The notes: generated by a model not told the origin, from the letters alone. A stretch of 64,000 nucleotides of DNA from Malus domestica (GCF_042453785.1 NC_091664.1:30056501-30120500), one strand, 5' to 3'; shown: positions 1 to 11,126, numbered from the stretch's first letter. Numbers and translations are program-made.

Positions 1-3000
1 GAAAATAGTTGAGGAGACAAGAGCTCGCATTAAAATTCTTGATGGTCCCCCAGGAACAACTGAAAGAGCTGTAAGTTTCTACTAATAACCTGTGTGAATG
101 AGATGTAGTATTCTCTTTCAAGTTTCAACGAATTTTACGTAGTTATCTGCTTTTGGTCACTTGGTTTATGTCATTCTCTATATTATGCGTTCGCTTTGAA
201 ATGTATTTGAGCATTTGTAGTTCCTATCATTTAGTTGCTGGGCTAAGTTTTCCGTGAGGGTAAATTTGCTTTATTTCGTAGTTGAGGAAACCTTCCTTAG
301 TGGCTATAAATATCTGATTGTTGTTGAGATTGCTTAATGTTTATAGTTTGATGGTTTGACTTTGACCTCTACATGACTATTACAGAGTGTTGCATGCACC
401 AAGTATAACAGTCATATGGTGATATACCATTGTTGAAATGACCTAGGGAAAGATGAAAATGAAGTTCTTGACTTTTGACTCTAATTGTTACTACGAAGAT
501 CAATCACCAATATGATCAGTTGATCAATATGAAGGACTTCACCTTGTTGAGTTTAAAAGCTATAGGTTGATAATGTCAATTGATTTAATAATTACAGGAA
601 AAAATATACAATAATTGTCATCCTAGATGGGGCAAAATAGTTATGAGGCACAATGCAATATGTTAGATTAACGTACACATTAAACGAAATCTTGATTAGT
701 TTGACTAGAAATATAATTTTTGTTTCATAGAAAAAAAAAAAAATTAGGTTCTAGTGTATCAATTTGTGTTCTAAAGTAGTGATGTTCTCATAGTTTAAAT
801 GTGTACTTTGGTATAGATCTTTTAGGAGAAGAAAGTGCTATCCAAATGAAAAGGAGTTACCATATAAGCTTTTAGTAATATCTAGCCCTGTTCTCTCGAA
901 GAGTCTGAAAATCAATGAAATTATTGAAAGTGTGAGGCAAATAATAACAAATGTGATTCAACTCTAGAATTCCTTTTCTAAAAATGTTTAATCAAAAGAA
1001 GACATAAAAGAAGCGGCATCACAAGAATCTATAAAATATGAATACATCCATTTATTGTAATAACAACAATGAATGTGTGCAGGTTTTTCATGCAAACATT
1101 AAGGCAACGACTCAATCATCAATAAGATCCCAAACTTGAAGAACCAAAGGTCCAGATGGAAGGGATCAGCATTGAGCATTACAATTTGCTGAAAAGTTGA
1201 TCTGAATAAACACATACACTATTCGAACATTTGTTCCACAAAGCTCTGCATTATCTCTGGTAACTTCAGAACCTGGATGATTGATGTGTTGCCGCAGATG
1301 ATGTACACCATAAAAGAAATCAATAATCCTTAATAACGTGATTCTTAAGACTAATGATAAATTTTAAGTGGCTTATAAACTATCCTACATATCTTTGAAA
1401 CAAAAAAGCAGTATAACTAACCACAGTCAAATGAATCAGTTAGTTATACATAAAAGCTTGTGCATAACGCTAAGCTGTTGTTTTTCCCTACTAATTTGTC
1501 AAAATTGATCTCTTGTAGGCCAATTATGACCATATATAGAAGATTTATATTTGGTTGGAAGATCCTACATAGATATGTTCGATGCATACCTTTTGGTTTA
1601 TAAAATGGTTTGATGTATCTGAACGCTGTGTACGATTTTGGCTATCCTTGTTACCATTCACCTGGTCCAGGTTTTTCCGTGTTCAGTTTTTACATTTTTG
1701 CCAAAGAATTGTTGATTTGTTTGTTTGTTTGTTTGTTTGTTTTTTTTTTAAAATATTTTTTATGAAGAAGAGTATTTTCATATGTTTGTGTATATGTCAG
1801 AGGCACTATGTTATGGTAACGGCCAGTGTTTATTCTATGCTGATGGTGCTTTTTATTGCGTTGATTAGGTAATGGTTTCTGGCAAGGAGGAGCCAGATTC
1901 TTCTCTGCCCCCAGCAATGGATGGCCTTTTGAGGGTTCACAAGCGTATTATTGATGGTTTGGATGGTGATTCTTCTCATGCTCCACCGGGCATGGGTGGC
2001 AAAGTATCCACAAAGCTGCTGGTCGCAGCTTCACAGGCAGGAAGCTTGATAGGGAAACAGGGAGGAACTGTTAAATCCATTCAAGAAGCATCTAACTGCA
2101 TAGTTAGAGTTCTTGGATCAGGTAATCTTCATTGTATATTGAATCTCTCATGATTTACAATTTTCCGATGTACTTTGAAACATACACAGATATCTGATCT
2201 TAGTGTAAGTTCTGAAAAATTCATTATGAGACTACCTAGCTACTTGTCTTGTTACATATAGTTTTCTTCAGTATAACCAAATAAGGCTTAAAAGTTCATC
2301 TAATGGATATAAGATTAAATATTTAGTGGCAGTATTTGCTGAGGGCGGCATTCACCGTTGCATTTATGGGATACAACCCATCACATGATACATGGTTCAC
2401 AAATAGTAAAAGCTGAAGCTTTTTCTTCTTTCTTTACTGTTTACTTTCTTTAGTTTTGCATCTCTATTTTCAGCTGGACATTGGTATATGTGTCCTCTGC
2501 TCGATTGCCTGACCTTTTGTTGAACGATTTGGCGCAGAAGACCTACCGATTTTTGCTCTTCAAGATGACAGAGTGGTTGAAGTAGTGGGTGAGGGTGTTG
2601 GTGTGCACAAAGCAATTGAACTAATTGCAGCTCATCTTAGGAAGTTTTTAGTTGACCGCAGTATAATTCCAATATTTGAAATGCATGTAAGTCTGCCTTG
2701 TACTCTCAATTGCAATAAGTCAAACCAACTCTCAACACTTGTGTTTGATGAAACACGTGGTGCTCCTTATTTTTTATCAGATGCAAATGGCAAATCCTCA
2801 GATGGATCATGGGCCACCTCATCAAAATTGGGGTCCACCTCAAGGTCATCCCCACAATGCTGGTCATGGGGGTCCTGGATATGGGCCGCCTAATCCCCAA
2901 TACATGCCACCTCCTCGGCAGCTTGACAATTACTATCCACCGGCTGACATGCCTCCACCTATGGAGAAACAGCCTCATCATGGTATATCGGCTTATGGAA

Positions 3001-3806
3001 GAGAAGCTCCAATGGGTTCCCACCAATCATCAAATGCTCAGTCCGCACCAGGAATGGTCACACAGGTTATACTCATGTTTCTTTAATTCATTGAAAACTA
3101 TATTGGTGTTATCAAGTTCTTTCTTGTAGTCCAAATATGTTCTTGATGATGATTTTTCTTATTTTTGCAGATCACCAAGCAATTGCAAATTCCGCTGTCA
3201 TATGCGGATGCTGTAATTGGCACAGCTGGTGCAAGTATAAGCTATATTCGACGTGCTAGTGGGGCAACTGTTACGATACAAGAGACTAGGGGTGTACCTG
3301 GGGAGATGACTGTTGAAATCAGTGGAAGTGCTCCCGAAGTTCAAGCAGCTCAGCAACTGATACAGGCAATGCTCGTTGTCCTGGCATTTGATTCTTCTAT
3401 CTTGATCATGCTTTCTGGCTTATTAGATTTTTGTGAGGTCATAATAGGAGTACGGGCAAACGTAACGTGTTTTATTGGGTGTTCTGTTATATAGTTATTT
3501 CGTGCATTAGCGCTGTTAGAAAGCTTCTGTCGGTAGTAGTTGATACACGAGCACATTTCTGTTAATACATGCATTCTAATTTTCTGTTAGAACAGAGACC
3601 TTGACAGTCCTTTGTTGGTTGTTTTACAGAATTTCATGGCTGATGCTGGGGCACCGCAGCCGACCCCAACTCCTGGCTCTGTGGACCAAGGTTATAACAA
3701 CTATGCAACTCATGGTTCGGTGTATGCATCTCCCCCATCTAATCAAGGACATGCAGGACAACATGGGGGCTATGGCTCAGCCTACGGCTCGCATTATGGG
3801 TACTAG
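1..3806 (+). CDS. FLK: FLK-like KH-domain RNA-binding protein, 3' part (5' end outside window)
   Basis: Exons read as 1..70, 1869..2121, 2538..2686, 2781..3065, 3171..3365 and 3630..3806; all phases agree and give 375 residues plus stop. The fragment starts in the end of KH1 ([15 protein letters not shown]). It continues with KH2 (GxxG loop IGKQGG, ending in a basic FLVDRS stretch), then a Pro/His/Gly/Gln-rich linker ([16 protein letters not shown]), then KH3 (loop GTAG, then [17 protein letters not shown]). It ends in a Tyr/Gly-rich tail. This order and wording match Arabidopsis FLK, a nuclear RNA-binding protein of the autonomous flowering pathway that lowers FLC activity. The intron after exon 5 has a GC donor (CAG|GC at 3365/3366), required by the conserved QLIQ-NFMA junction. 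PEPPER/HEN4 relatives are the alternative, but the linker and tail favour FLK. Confidence 0.92.
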
Positions 3807-4043
3807 ACGGGAACTTCTACTAGGGTTTTTTTTGTAAGAGTGAGACAAATCGTTTATCGGTGTGACTTAGTCGATCACATGGTAATTCTGTAGGGCAGTT
3901 GTATTGTTATACTGTGAATTCCCTTCTGAAACTTTGATTTTGAACTAGTTAATGTCAGATTTTCGGTGTTAATTAGGCCGGCGAACCGTAGCGTTGAGCC
4001 GATTTACTCTGAATTAATGGACATGCTCTTATTAGTAGCTTGG
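3807..4043 (+). other. FLK 3' UTR / downstream region
   Basis: Non-coding sequence after the FLK stop; no separate gene is visible. Its end abuts the left edge of the tandem segmental duplication that begins near 4044. Confidence 0.5.
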
Positions 4044-4260
4044 CACATTGTTTTCCGGTTGATGCATTCAGGAGAAGCCGTCATGGTTTTAGCATGTAGC
4101 AGGGAAGAAAAACTACTAAAAATAATGTGGCTGGAAAATGACATAAATATGTTTTATGTTGTAATACAACGTTGACTCTTTTGCACAATGTTGTTAAAAA
4201 TACGATTTTTTACCATTTATCAAAGTCTACTAAAAGTGTTATTTAGGAATTTTTTTTGAA

Positions 4261-4818
4261 ATGTCATATGAATTTGTACCTATTTTTTAATTTGTCATAT
4301 AAACTAAAATTTTAAGCAATTTGTCATACCAACTTTCCGAAATCATCATTTTGTCATCTCACTGTGTTCAGAAGTATTTCTGTCATTTTAACACCTCACT
4401 TCCTTCTATTAAGTTGCATTCGATCAAAACAATTCTAGAGTGTTTAGTTTAGCATGTCATGAAATCAAATTTTATATGGGCTTTGTAATATAAGAAACGA
4501 GTTGAAGTTTGGTGCCAGAAAATAGATTTGTAGATGCATATACGCTGCTCGAACACAACGATCCGGATGAAAAACCCCGAACACAGAATTTAAGAGTTTT
4601 ATTAAAGAAAAGTAAAGAACTTGTAAAAAGATCTTAAATGACAAATAATCTTGAACACAAGTCATGTGCCTCGCACATGACTTATTTTTGATGGAAAACT
4701 TAACGGAGTTAGGGTGAGATGGCAAATTGATGATTTCAGAAAGTTGGTATGATAAATTGCTTTAAATTTTAATTTATATGACAAATTGAAAAATGTGTAC
4801 AAGTTTATATGATATTTA
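4261..4818. mobile_element. Fold-back / Mutator-like non-autonomous element with long inverted repeats
   Basis: The left arm 4261-4362 is repeated as its reverse complement in the right arm 4714-4818, with a few mismatches (shared blocks such as AATTTGTCATATAAA and CATACCAACTTTC). The interior of about 350 bp has no credible gene. Long arms around an unrelated core are typical of non-autonomous Mutator-like or fold-back elements. I could not identify a target-site duplication, so the outer ends are approximate. Unit 2 lacks the element, so it inserted after the duplication or was lost from unit 2. Confidence 0.6.
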
Positions 4819-5904
4819 ATTTTTTTTTCTTTTTTTTAATATAAAAAAAATCTAGTAAGTCCCCAAAACATAGTCAAAATGCCACAAAAATTACAATGGT
4901 GTATGCAAAACTTCGGTAAACCGATTGGAAACACTCTGATTTTGAGAAAAATGAAAGTTGTTCAGTTTTTGCATAATCTTTTGCATGCACAAAAAATGTA
5001 ACCACAGAGGAATTCCGTCTGCTTGAGCATCTAGAATTTTGCAAAACTGAGTTAAAAACTTTTGACTATTTTTTTTACAGATTTTGTGGAAGGTAGAAAA
5101 TACACTATAAAGTTTTGGCATCTCTTTTTAGTAAAATCAAGTTGGAGAATTCCCATTTTCCTTTGACAATTTTTCTTGGTTGTTTCCCACCAGAAATCCA
5201 TGATGCTTTGTTTCAGACGTTGCACTACAAACACATGGATTATTTAATTATAATTACTGTTCAGAATTATTTTTTACGGTTGCCAATTTGGAAGAGCTAG
5301 GGTTTCTGTCTGTGTCAAAGTTTCAATCTTCAACCCTGATTATTCCAAGTACCGACCCAGATTCTTTATGTTTTCTGCCTAAACTTTTCATTGCTTTTGG
5401 AAACTAATTGATTAATTAAGCTTTGATACGTTGTTAATAAATAGCTGGCCAACGTATTACATAATCCTTTCAATTAGAGGTGTTAAATTAACCTATTTAG
5501 TTGTTAATAAGTATCTGTTAAGACACCTTTAATTTGACATCATTATCATATACAAGTGAGATTGGTAGTGTTGGTCATGTAAGATGAAATCAAACTAAAC
5601 AGGTCTTAATGGGTATCCATTAACAATACAAGGAGTTGATTTAACACCTCTATTTTCAATTGCTAGTGGCTTAGTGCTGTATTAGTTGTGCTTAAAGTAG
5701 GATTTTAATTTCAAAAACCGAAGAAAATTGGAGCTGAAATAACGTGGGAATCTTATTAAAACATCACTATACCCTTTTTGGAAAAATATTGAGAAAGTTC
5801 TTTCTTCATTAGGAATCTAAAACCATACTTTTTTCTTCATGTCTGCAGGAATCTAAAAGCAAACTCCTCCCTTCATTTCTCTTTAAATTTTAGTGCATGC
5901 AGAC

Positions 5905-5913
5905 TATAAATAT
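5905..5913 (+). promoter_or_regulatory. TATA box of the small gene at 6053
   Basis: TATAAATAT lies 140 bp before the ATG, inside the block GCAGACTATAAAT. The same block precedes the paralogues at 10342 and 18948, which marks it as a core promoter kept through the duplications. Confidence 0.65.
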
Positions 5914-6052
5914 CGCTCTCTCCATCTTTCAATTACAACATAACTTTCGAAATTGTCTTCAGTCACCACATCTTTTCCGTCACTAATCCGCTGTGTTTCC
6001 GTCACTCATATTTCCAAAACTTGCTCCGTTTTCGAATTTCTCACATATATCA

Positions 6053-6484
6053 ATGGGAAATAGACAAGCAAAACAGCAAGCATGCTGCAATCAATACGAA
6101 TTTCCGGCCTCTACTGCTCCAAACGTTTCACTTCCGAGTCATAATCATACTCGCAATTCGAATAGTAACCAGGTCAAACTACCCAATCTGTATGGAGCTG
6201 AAGCTGCACAGACTGGAATGGCACGAGTGCACAAGGTAGAGATGAGAATGGAAGACAATGATGGTGCATTTTCTGACTACATTAACCGCACGAAATTCAA
6301 GATCAGTGCTACGACCTCCAATGCTGGTATCGAGAAGGCTGCATCCGCAGCAGATGGTGTTTATGAAACAAAGCAAGAAGATGATGAATATCATATGTTT
6401 ACGGATTTTGTTAATCGCTCTAAGTCTAAGATTAAAAAGACCTTCAGCATCGGAAGCAGAAACAACATCTCCTTTAAGAAGTAG
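6053..6484 (+). CDS. Small FSDYI-repeat protein A (MGN type), 143 aa
   Basis: An intronless ORF. The ATG at 6053 is chosen because the paralogues at 10497 and 19171 also begin MGN there; the in-frame extension to 5993 has no ATG and is not conserved. Visible features: an N-terminal MGNRQ with Gly2 (possible N-myristoylation), a Cys pair at 11-12, a Ser/Asn-rich middle, then two related basic motifs, AFSDYINRTKFKI (about 72-84) and MFTDFVNRSKSKI (about 115-127), each followed by T/S-rich residues and ending in ISFKK. I do not recognise a named domain family. The upstream TATA box is conserved. A peripheral-membrane role is inferred only from Gly2 and the basic amphipathic motifs. The nearest relative is protein B. 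Confidence 0.7.
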   Translation: MGNRQAKQQACCNQYEFPASTAPNVSLPSHNHTRNSNSNQVKLPNLYGAEAAQTGMARVHKVEMRMEDNDGAFSDYINRTKFKISATTSNAGIEKAASAADGVYETKQEDDEYHMFTDFVNRSKSKIKKTFSIGSRNNISFKK

Positions 6485-7000
6485 GAGACTCAAATTCTAC
6501 AACCATATGCGCGGCGTGGTGATTGCCGGCATGTTCACGGATTGTGTTCTTTCTCTCTATCTCCCTTTTTAATTATTTCTCATATTTTACATGTTATGTG
6601 ATGTTGTCCAATTGTCCTGTATGTTTTATGAGTCAATAATGTTAAATTATTCATGTGTTTCTAAAGCCAATGTGCTATTATAAATCTGCTCTTTTCGAGC
6701 AATCTTAGAGAATGTATGTAACGATGATGTTTGAATGAAGAAATATCTTATCGATTTACGCACATAATTAGGGATCTTTAATATGCATATAAATCATGTG
6801 ATTCAGGAAAATGTGACTTCCTAAAAAGTGTGGCTTCTATGCATTGCAGCAAGCTTCAGACACGTAGTTTTTCTCCAAATTCTGGACAATTGGCATATAA
6901 TCTTCACCTCTTCAAGGATAACTTTTTCATTGTGATTGGAACAATCTCTTGAGATAGAGGCTACAATTTAAAAGGCGAGACTCCTCTGCATCTCTATTTT

Positions 7001-7215
7001 GGATATGGATTGTCTGCTCCCCTTCCTATACCCTCCCATGCCCTCATATTTCTGTAGTCACAGTTAAGCCACGTCAACATTTTATATTCTAATTGCTTTT
7101 TGTATTATTATTTTTATAAAAAAATCAATATAAAATGTTGACGTGACTTAACCGTGACCACATAATATAGGAGGGCATGGGAAGGGTATGAGATGAGGAG
7201 GACAGATCCAAATCC
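7001..7215. mobile_element. MITE, Mutator-like, 215 bp with 9-bp TSD
   Basis: The ends are inverted copies: GGATATGGATTGTCTGCTCC on the left, and the reverse complement of the right end reads GGATTTGGATCTGTCC. The arms continue with matching blocks around CACGTCAACATTTTATATT. CTCTATTTT occurs directly on both sides (6992-7000 and 7216-7224), a 9-bp target duplication. The matching place in unit 2 (about 11720-11735) has no insertion, giving an empty site. The termini resemble those of the element at 47647. Confidence 0.8.
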
Positions 7216-7329
7216 CTCTATTTTTGTACGCGCAAATTGGACCGAGATAATAGAAACTAAATCTAACCTAAACTACATATAGAGGGTTGATTCCATCGAG
7301 GCAATAAAACATCTAAATAATATTCTACT

Positions 7330-7496
7330 TTATACGCAGTTGCTGGATATCCCACTTTTATGAAGAATTTATGGGCTAGGAATATGATTCCCATACATCA
7401 GTTCATATGTATTTTTCAGTTTTCGAGCAAGGATCGCAAGGACATGCTCTCGAGATTTCTCATTAGTTCATCTCCTAACCTTATTAGTAGTTTGGC
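7330..7496 (+). pseudogene. Relic upstream region of a lost MGKSQ-type gene
   Basis: The stretch with TTTTCGAGCAAGGATCGCAA and GACATGCTCTCGAGATTTCT matches the sequence just upstream of the pseudogene at 12045 (11940-12000) and of the genes at 20616 and 21723. The coding part that should follow is absent; a hAT element begins at 7505. Only the former promoter/leader of the second gene of unit 1 is left. Confidence 0.65.
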
Positions 7497-7504
7497 ATTG
7501 TTAA

Positions 7505-8381
7505 CAGCGCCGGTCCAGAAATTTTTGAGGTCCGGAACGACATAAAAAAAAGTGCCATAACTTTATGTAAGAAAATTATACTTAGAAAAATATTTCAAAC
7601 TCAATAATTTAGAAACACAGAAAGACTAATTTATTTTGTATTGAGAGAGGGAAACAAAAAAACTTCGGTCTTACAAGTAGATAGATGATGAATTTTGTTT
7701 TCCATTTGAACCTTGAATGTGTTTTTGAATAAATCGTGAGATGTTTTTTTCTTATTTACTAACCTTGTCAATATGAGACTAAAAAATAATGATGTTTTCG
7801 AGTCTTTAATTGATATGTATTATTAATGAATGGGCATTAAATTAAATATTTTGATGACATGTCATATAATTTGTAAATTTGGTCTACGTATTATTCTTTG
7901 TTGAATATTAGACTTGAATTAAAACGAATAATTAAAAATAACAACCCACATAGCTACTAGATAGTAACTAAAAATAAATTAACAACCAAACAAAATTTGT
8001 AAAAATTGAAAAAAATAAACATGCACATAGCATTTCAAACTTAGGACCTCTTGTTAATTTTAAACAACAAAAATCATTGTTTCTAATTAAACTTCTTGAT
8101 CCTTTAACCAAATTTTATAAATTTATACTCTTATAAAAAGAAATTTGTAAAAAATGGAAAGTAAATAAGCACACATGGTGTTTTAAACCCAAGACCTCCT
8201 CATTATTTTCAAATGACAAACCACCACTTCTAGTTAAATTTCTATGTCTTTGAACCAAATTTTATAAATTTATACTCTTATAAAAATATATATAAATATA
8301 CCACCCTAATAATTTTGGTGCCCCTAATTTTTTTGGGCCCTGGACGGTCGCCCTGCCTGCACTGGGCTTGGGCCGGCTCTG
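7505..8381. mobile_element. Non-autonomous hAT element, 877 bp, perfect 8-bp TSD
   Basis: The element starts CAGCGCCGGTCC and ends GGCCGGCTCTG, so the terminal inverted repeat is CAG(C/A)GCCGG. ATTGTTAA is present exactly on both sides (7497-7504 and 8382-8389), the 8-bp target duplication expected of hAT transposons. There is no transposase ORF. The interior contains a diverged tandem duplication (about 7999-8146 and 8147-8287) that shares an AAATTTATACTCTTATAAAAA-like block. Confidence 0.88.
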
Positions 8382-8389
8382 ATTGTTAA

Positions 8390-8623
8390 TTACATTGCAA
8401 TGTTTGAGAATTGAAAGGAAAATCAAGAAGAAATGATGAACAGAAGGATGACCACATAGATATTAGAGATAGAGAGAGTTTTAGAGAGAGAAATAAGATT
8501 TGTATTAACTGACCAAGGAAGATTACACAATTCTGTTTTTATAAAAGAAAGTCTAACAACTCTAACCAAATATTAACAAACTTACTAACTGTATTGTTGA
8601 CTTGTACCCTTAATAGGTATATT
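8390..8623. other. Intervening DNA between hAT element and unit 2
   Basis: No gene is visible. The part around 8450-8600 (purine-rich GAGAGAG run, then TATTAACTGACCAAGGAAG) has the look of a retrotransposon LTR fragment, but no partner copy lies in the window, so this is only a suspicion. Confidence 0.3.
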
Positions 8624-9121
8624 GTTTTCCTGCTGATGCATTCGGGAGAAGCCGTTAGAGTTTTAGCATGTAGCAACTAGCATGGAAGAAAAAGTTCAAA
8701 AAAAAATAAAGAATTTTACTGGAGAATGATGTATAAATAGGTTTTATGATGATTTTGTTAGAGACTTGCAAAACAACTGGAAGTTGTGAGTGTTAGCTCA
8801 CATATTTTCAAAATATGATGATTGAGTTTTTGCAAAAGTTTAGTGTTGCGAAAATGCCACGAAAATTACAATGGTGTATGCAGAATTTCGCTAAATCAAT
8901 TAGAAACACTTACTGATTTTGAGAAAAATGAAACTTGTTGAACTTTTGCATGCATGAAAAATGTAACAAACCATGTGATTAATGAAATAACCCAAAAGGA
9001 AAATCAAATAAAAATAATAGCGGGGCCCTTTACAAGCCACAGAGGAATTCCGTCAGCTTTAGCATCTACAATTTCACAAAAGTAATTAAAAATTTGACTA
9101 TTTTTATGCATATTTTGTGAA

Positions 9122-9669
9122 GAATGTTGCTATGCTTACTCCATCGTCTTATTTCCTCACCAACTTCGTTTTTCACCCACCAGAAAAAAGTTGAAAGAAG
9201 AACACTATTTTCACACCTACCATCATACCTAAAATACCCTAATGTGATACCAGCGCTTGACACCTCAACTCCGCTGCAGTGCTGCACCGATTCCCAACGC
9301 CCAACCCAAGCCCACAACAATCATAGCACCACCATGGCAACAAAACTCCTCACCTCCACCCATTTTCATGTTCCCTGCATAGTCTGGGTGTTTGAATTTT
9401 CTCTGGATTTCAAGGATTGCAATGGAATTCAATGAGTGGATTATGTATCTTAAAAATTTAGAAAGAGGGGAAATGAGAGAGAAGGGAGATGAAGCTAAAG
9501 ATGAGGTTGGGGTCGGGATCAGAGGCAAATAAGGGGATAACTTGGCGAAGCTAGAGATGAGGTTTTTAAGGTCCTTTTAAGCCATTTTGCAACAGGATAA
9601 CTTGGTAAATAAAAATATTATTTAACAGTGGGTGGGGAGATAAGATAGATGGGTGGGAATAACAACACT
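9122..9669. mobile_element. Mutator-like MITE or Pack-MULE, 548 bp
   Basis: The sequence interrupts unit 2 relative to unit 1. The flanking 9-mers TTTTGTGAA (9113-9121) and TTTTGCGAA (9670-9678) differ by one base and correspond to TTTTGTGGAA in unit 1, so they look like an old 9-bp target duplication. The ends are imperfect inverted repeats (GTTGCTATGCTTACTCCATC against GTTGTTATTCCCACCCATC when reversed). The interior is less AT-rich than its surroundings and holds a 103-codon open frame (9124-9435) with no recognisable domain. It could be a captured gene fragment or chance. Confidence 0.6.
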
Positions 9670-10341
9670 TTTTGCGAAAGGTAGAAATAACGTTATGAAG
9701 TTTTGAAATCTTTTCGAAGAAATGTTTTTAGTAAAATCAAGTTGGAGAATGCCTATTTTCATTTGACAATTTTTCTTGTGTTATTTTGCGGATGAATACA
9801 TTGAATAGGTTGGTTGTTTCCCACAGAAATCCATGATGCTTGTTTTAGATTTTGAACTATAAAAACAATGGATTATTATTGTTTGTGTTAGGAATATTTT
9901 TTAAGGTGTCGCCAATTTGGAAGAGCTAGGGTTTCTGTCTGTGCCCAAGTTTCACTCTTCAACCTGATTATTCCAAGTACCATCCTAGATTCTTTATGTT
10001 TTCTGCCTAAACTTTTCATTGCGTTTGGAAGCTAATTAATTAATTAAGCTTTGATATGATGTTAATAAATAGCTGGCCAGCAGATTACATAATCCTTTCA
10101 ATTTCTAGTGGTTTAGTGCTGTATTAGTTGTGTTTAAAGCACTATTTAATTTCAAAACCGAAGAAAATTGGAGCTGATAACGTGGGAATATTTTCCCAAC
10201 ATCACACCCTTTAGAAAAAAATTTGAGAAAGTTCCTTCATTAGGAATCTAGACCAAACTGGCCTCTCCCTTCATTTCTGCAGAAAAAAACAATTACTTGC
10301 CACACAAGGAACTTTGTCCTTAAATTTTCGTTCACGCAGAC

Positions 10342-10350
10342 TATAAATAT
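10342..10350 (+). promoter_or_regulatory. TATA box of the small gene at 10497
   Basis: TATAAATAT in the conserved block GCAGACTATAAATATCG, 147 bp before the ATG. It is identical in context to the TATA box at 5905. Confidence 0.65.
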
Positions 10351-10496
10351 CGACCACTCTATCTTTCAGTTACAACGTAACCTTAGAAATTGTCTTAGTC
10401 ACCACATCTTTTTCTTCAGTAATCCGTTGTTTTTCTGTAGTTCCGTCACTCATATTTCCAAAATTTGCTTCCTTTTCTAATTTCTTACATATATCA

Positions 10497-10922
10497 ATGG
10501 GAAATTGTCAATCAAAATGGCAAGCACGCCGCAAGCAATACGAATTTCCGGCCTCTACTGCTCCAAATGCTTCACTTCCGAGCCATGATCATACTCGCAA
10601 TTCGAATAGCAACCAGGTCAAACTACCCAATGTGTCTGGAGCTGAAGCTGCAGAGACTGGAATGGCACGAGGGCACAAGGTACAGATGAGAATGGAAGAC
10701 AATGATGATGCATTTTCTGACTTCATTAACCGCACAAAATTGAAGAACAGAGCTACAACCTCGAATGCTGGTATTGAAAAGGCTGCATCCGCAGCAGATG
10801 GTGTTTATGAAACAAAGCAAGAAGATAATGCATATGATATGTTTACGAATTTTGTTAATCGCTCTAAGTCTAAGATTAGAAAGACGTTCAGCATCAGAAG
10901 CAACACCTCCTTTAAGAAGTAG
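10497..10922 (+). CDS. Small FSDYI-repeat protein B (MGN type), 141 aa
   Basis: An intronless paralogue of protein A; the two align without large gaps. The start MGNCQSKW carries Gly2, Cys4 and Ser6, a good fit to an N-myristoylation plus palmitoylation signal. The two basic motifs are AFSDFINRTKLKN (about 72-84) and MFTNFVNRSKSKI (about 115-127), followed by RKTFSI and an FKK end. Compared with protein D it lacks about 20 residues after the MGN start, as does A. Motif 1 has KLKN where the others have KxKI. The function is unknown; no named domain is recognised. The conserved TATA box and reading frame suggest it is expressed. Confidence 0.7.
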   Translation: MGNCQSKWQARRKQYEFPASTAPNASLPSHDHTRNSNSNQVKLPNVSGAEAAETGMARGHKVQMRMEDNDDAFSDFINRTKLKNRATTSNAGIEKAASAADGVYETKQEDNAYDMFTNFVNRSKSKIRKTFSIRSNTSFKK

Positions 10923-11126
10923 GAGACTCAAAGTCTACAACCATATGCATGGTGGTGATTGCTGGCATGTTCACGCGGGGATTGTGTGCTTTCTCTCTAT
11001 CTCCCTTTTTAATTCTTTCTCATATTTACGTCCTGGATACACAGGTTATATGATGTTGTCGAATTGTCCTGTATGCATTTCTGAGTCAATAATAAATTAT
11101 ATCATTCTTCTTTCATGTGTTTCTAA

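Larger units (their letters stand above)
4044..7504 (+). repeat. Segmental duplication unit 1
   Basis: Bases 4044-4160 (around GATGCATTC.GGAGAAGCCG and TTTTAGCATGTAGCA) match 8624-8760. Bases 4880-5040 match 8850-9080, 5130-5480 match 9730-10090, the gene at 6053 matches that at 10497, and 7330-7496 matches 11800-12010. The unit therefore carries one MGN-type small gene, its promoter, and the upstream region of a lost MGKSQ-type gene. It is cut off on the right by the hAT insertion at 7505. Confidence 0.8.

Noticed and set aside
5993-6052. Upstream in-frame extension of protein A (20 residues)
   Set aside because: It begins with GTG, not ATG, and the paralogue at 10497 has no matching frame; the MGN start is the conserved one.
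9124-9435. 103-codon ORF as a real gene
   Set aside because: It lies inside a Mutator-like insertion, has no recognisable domain and no paralogue in the window; noted only as possible captured sequence.
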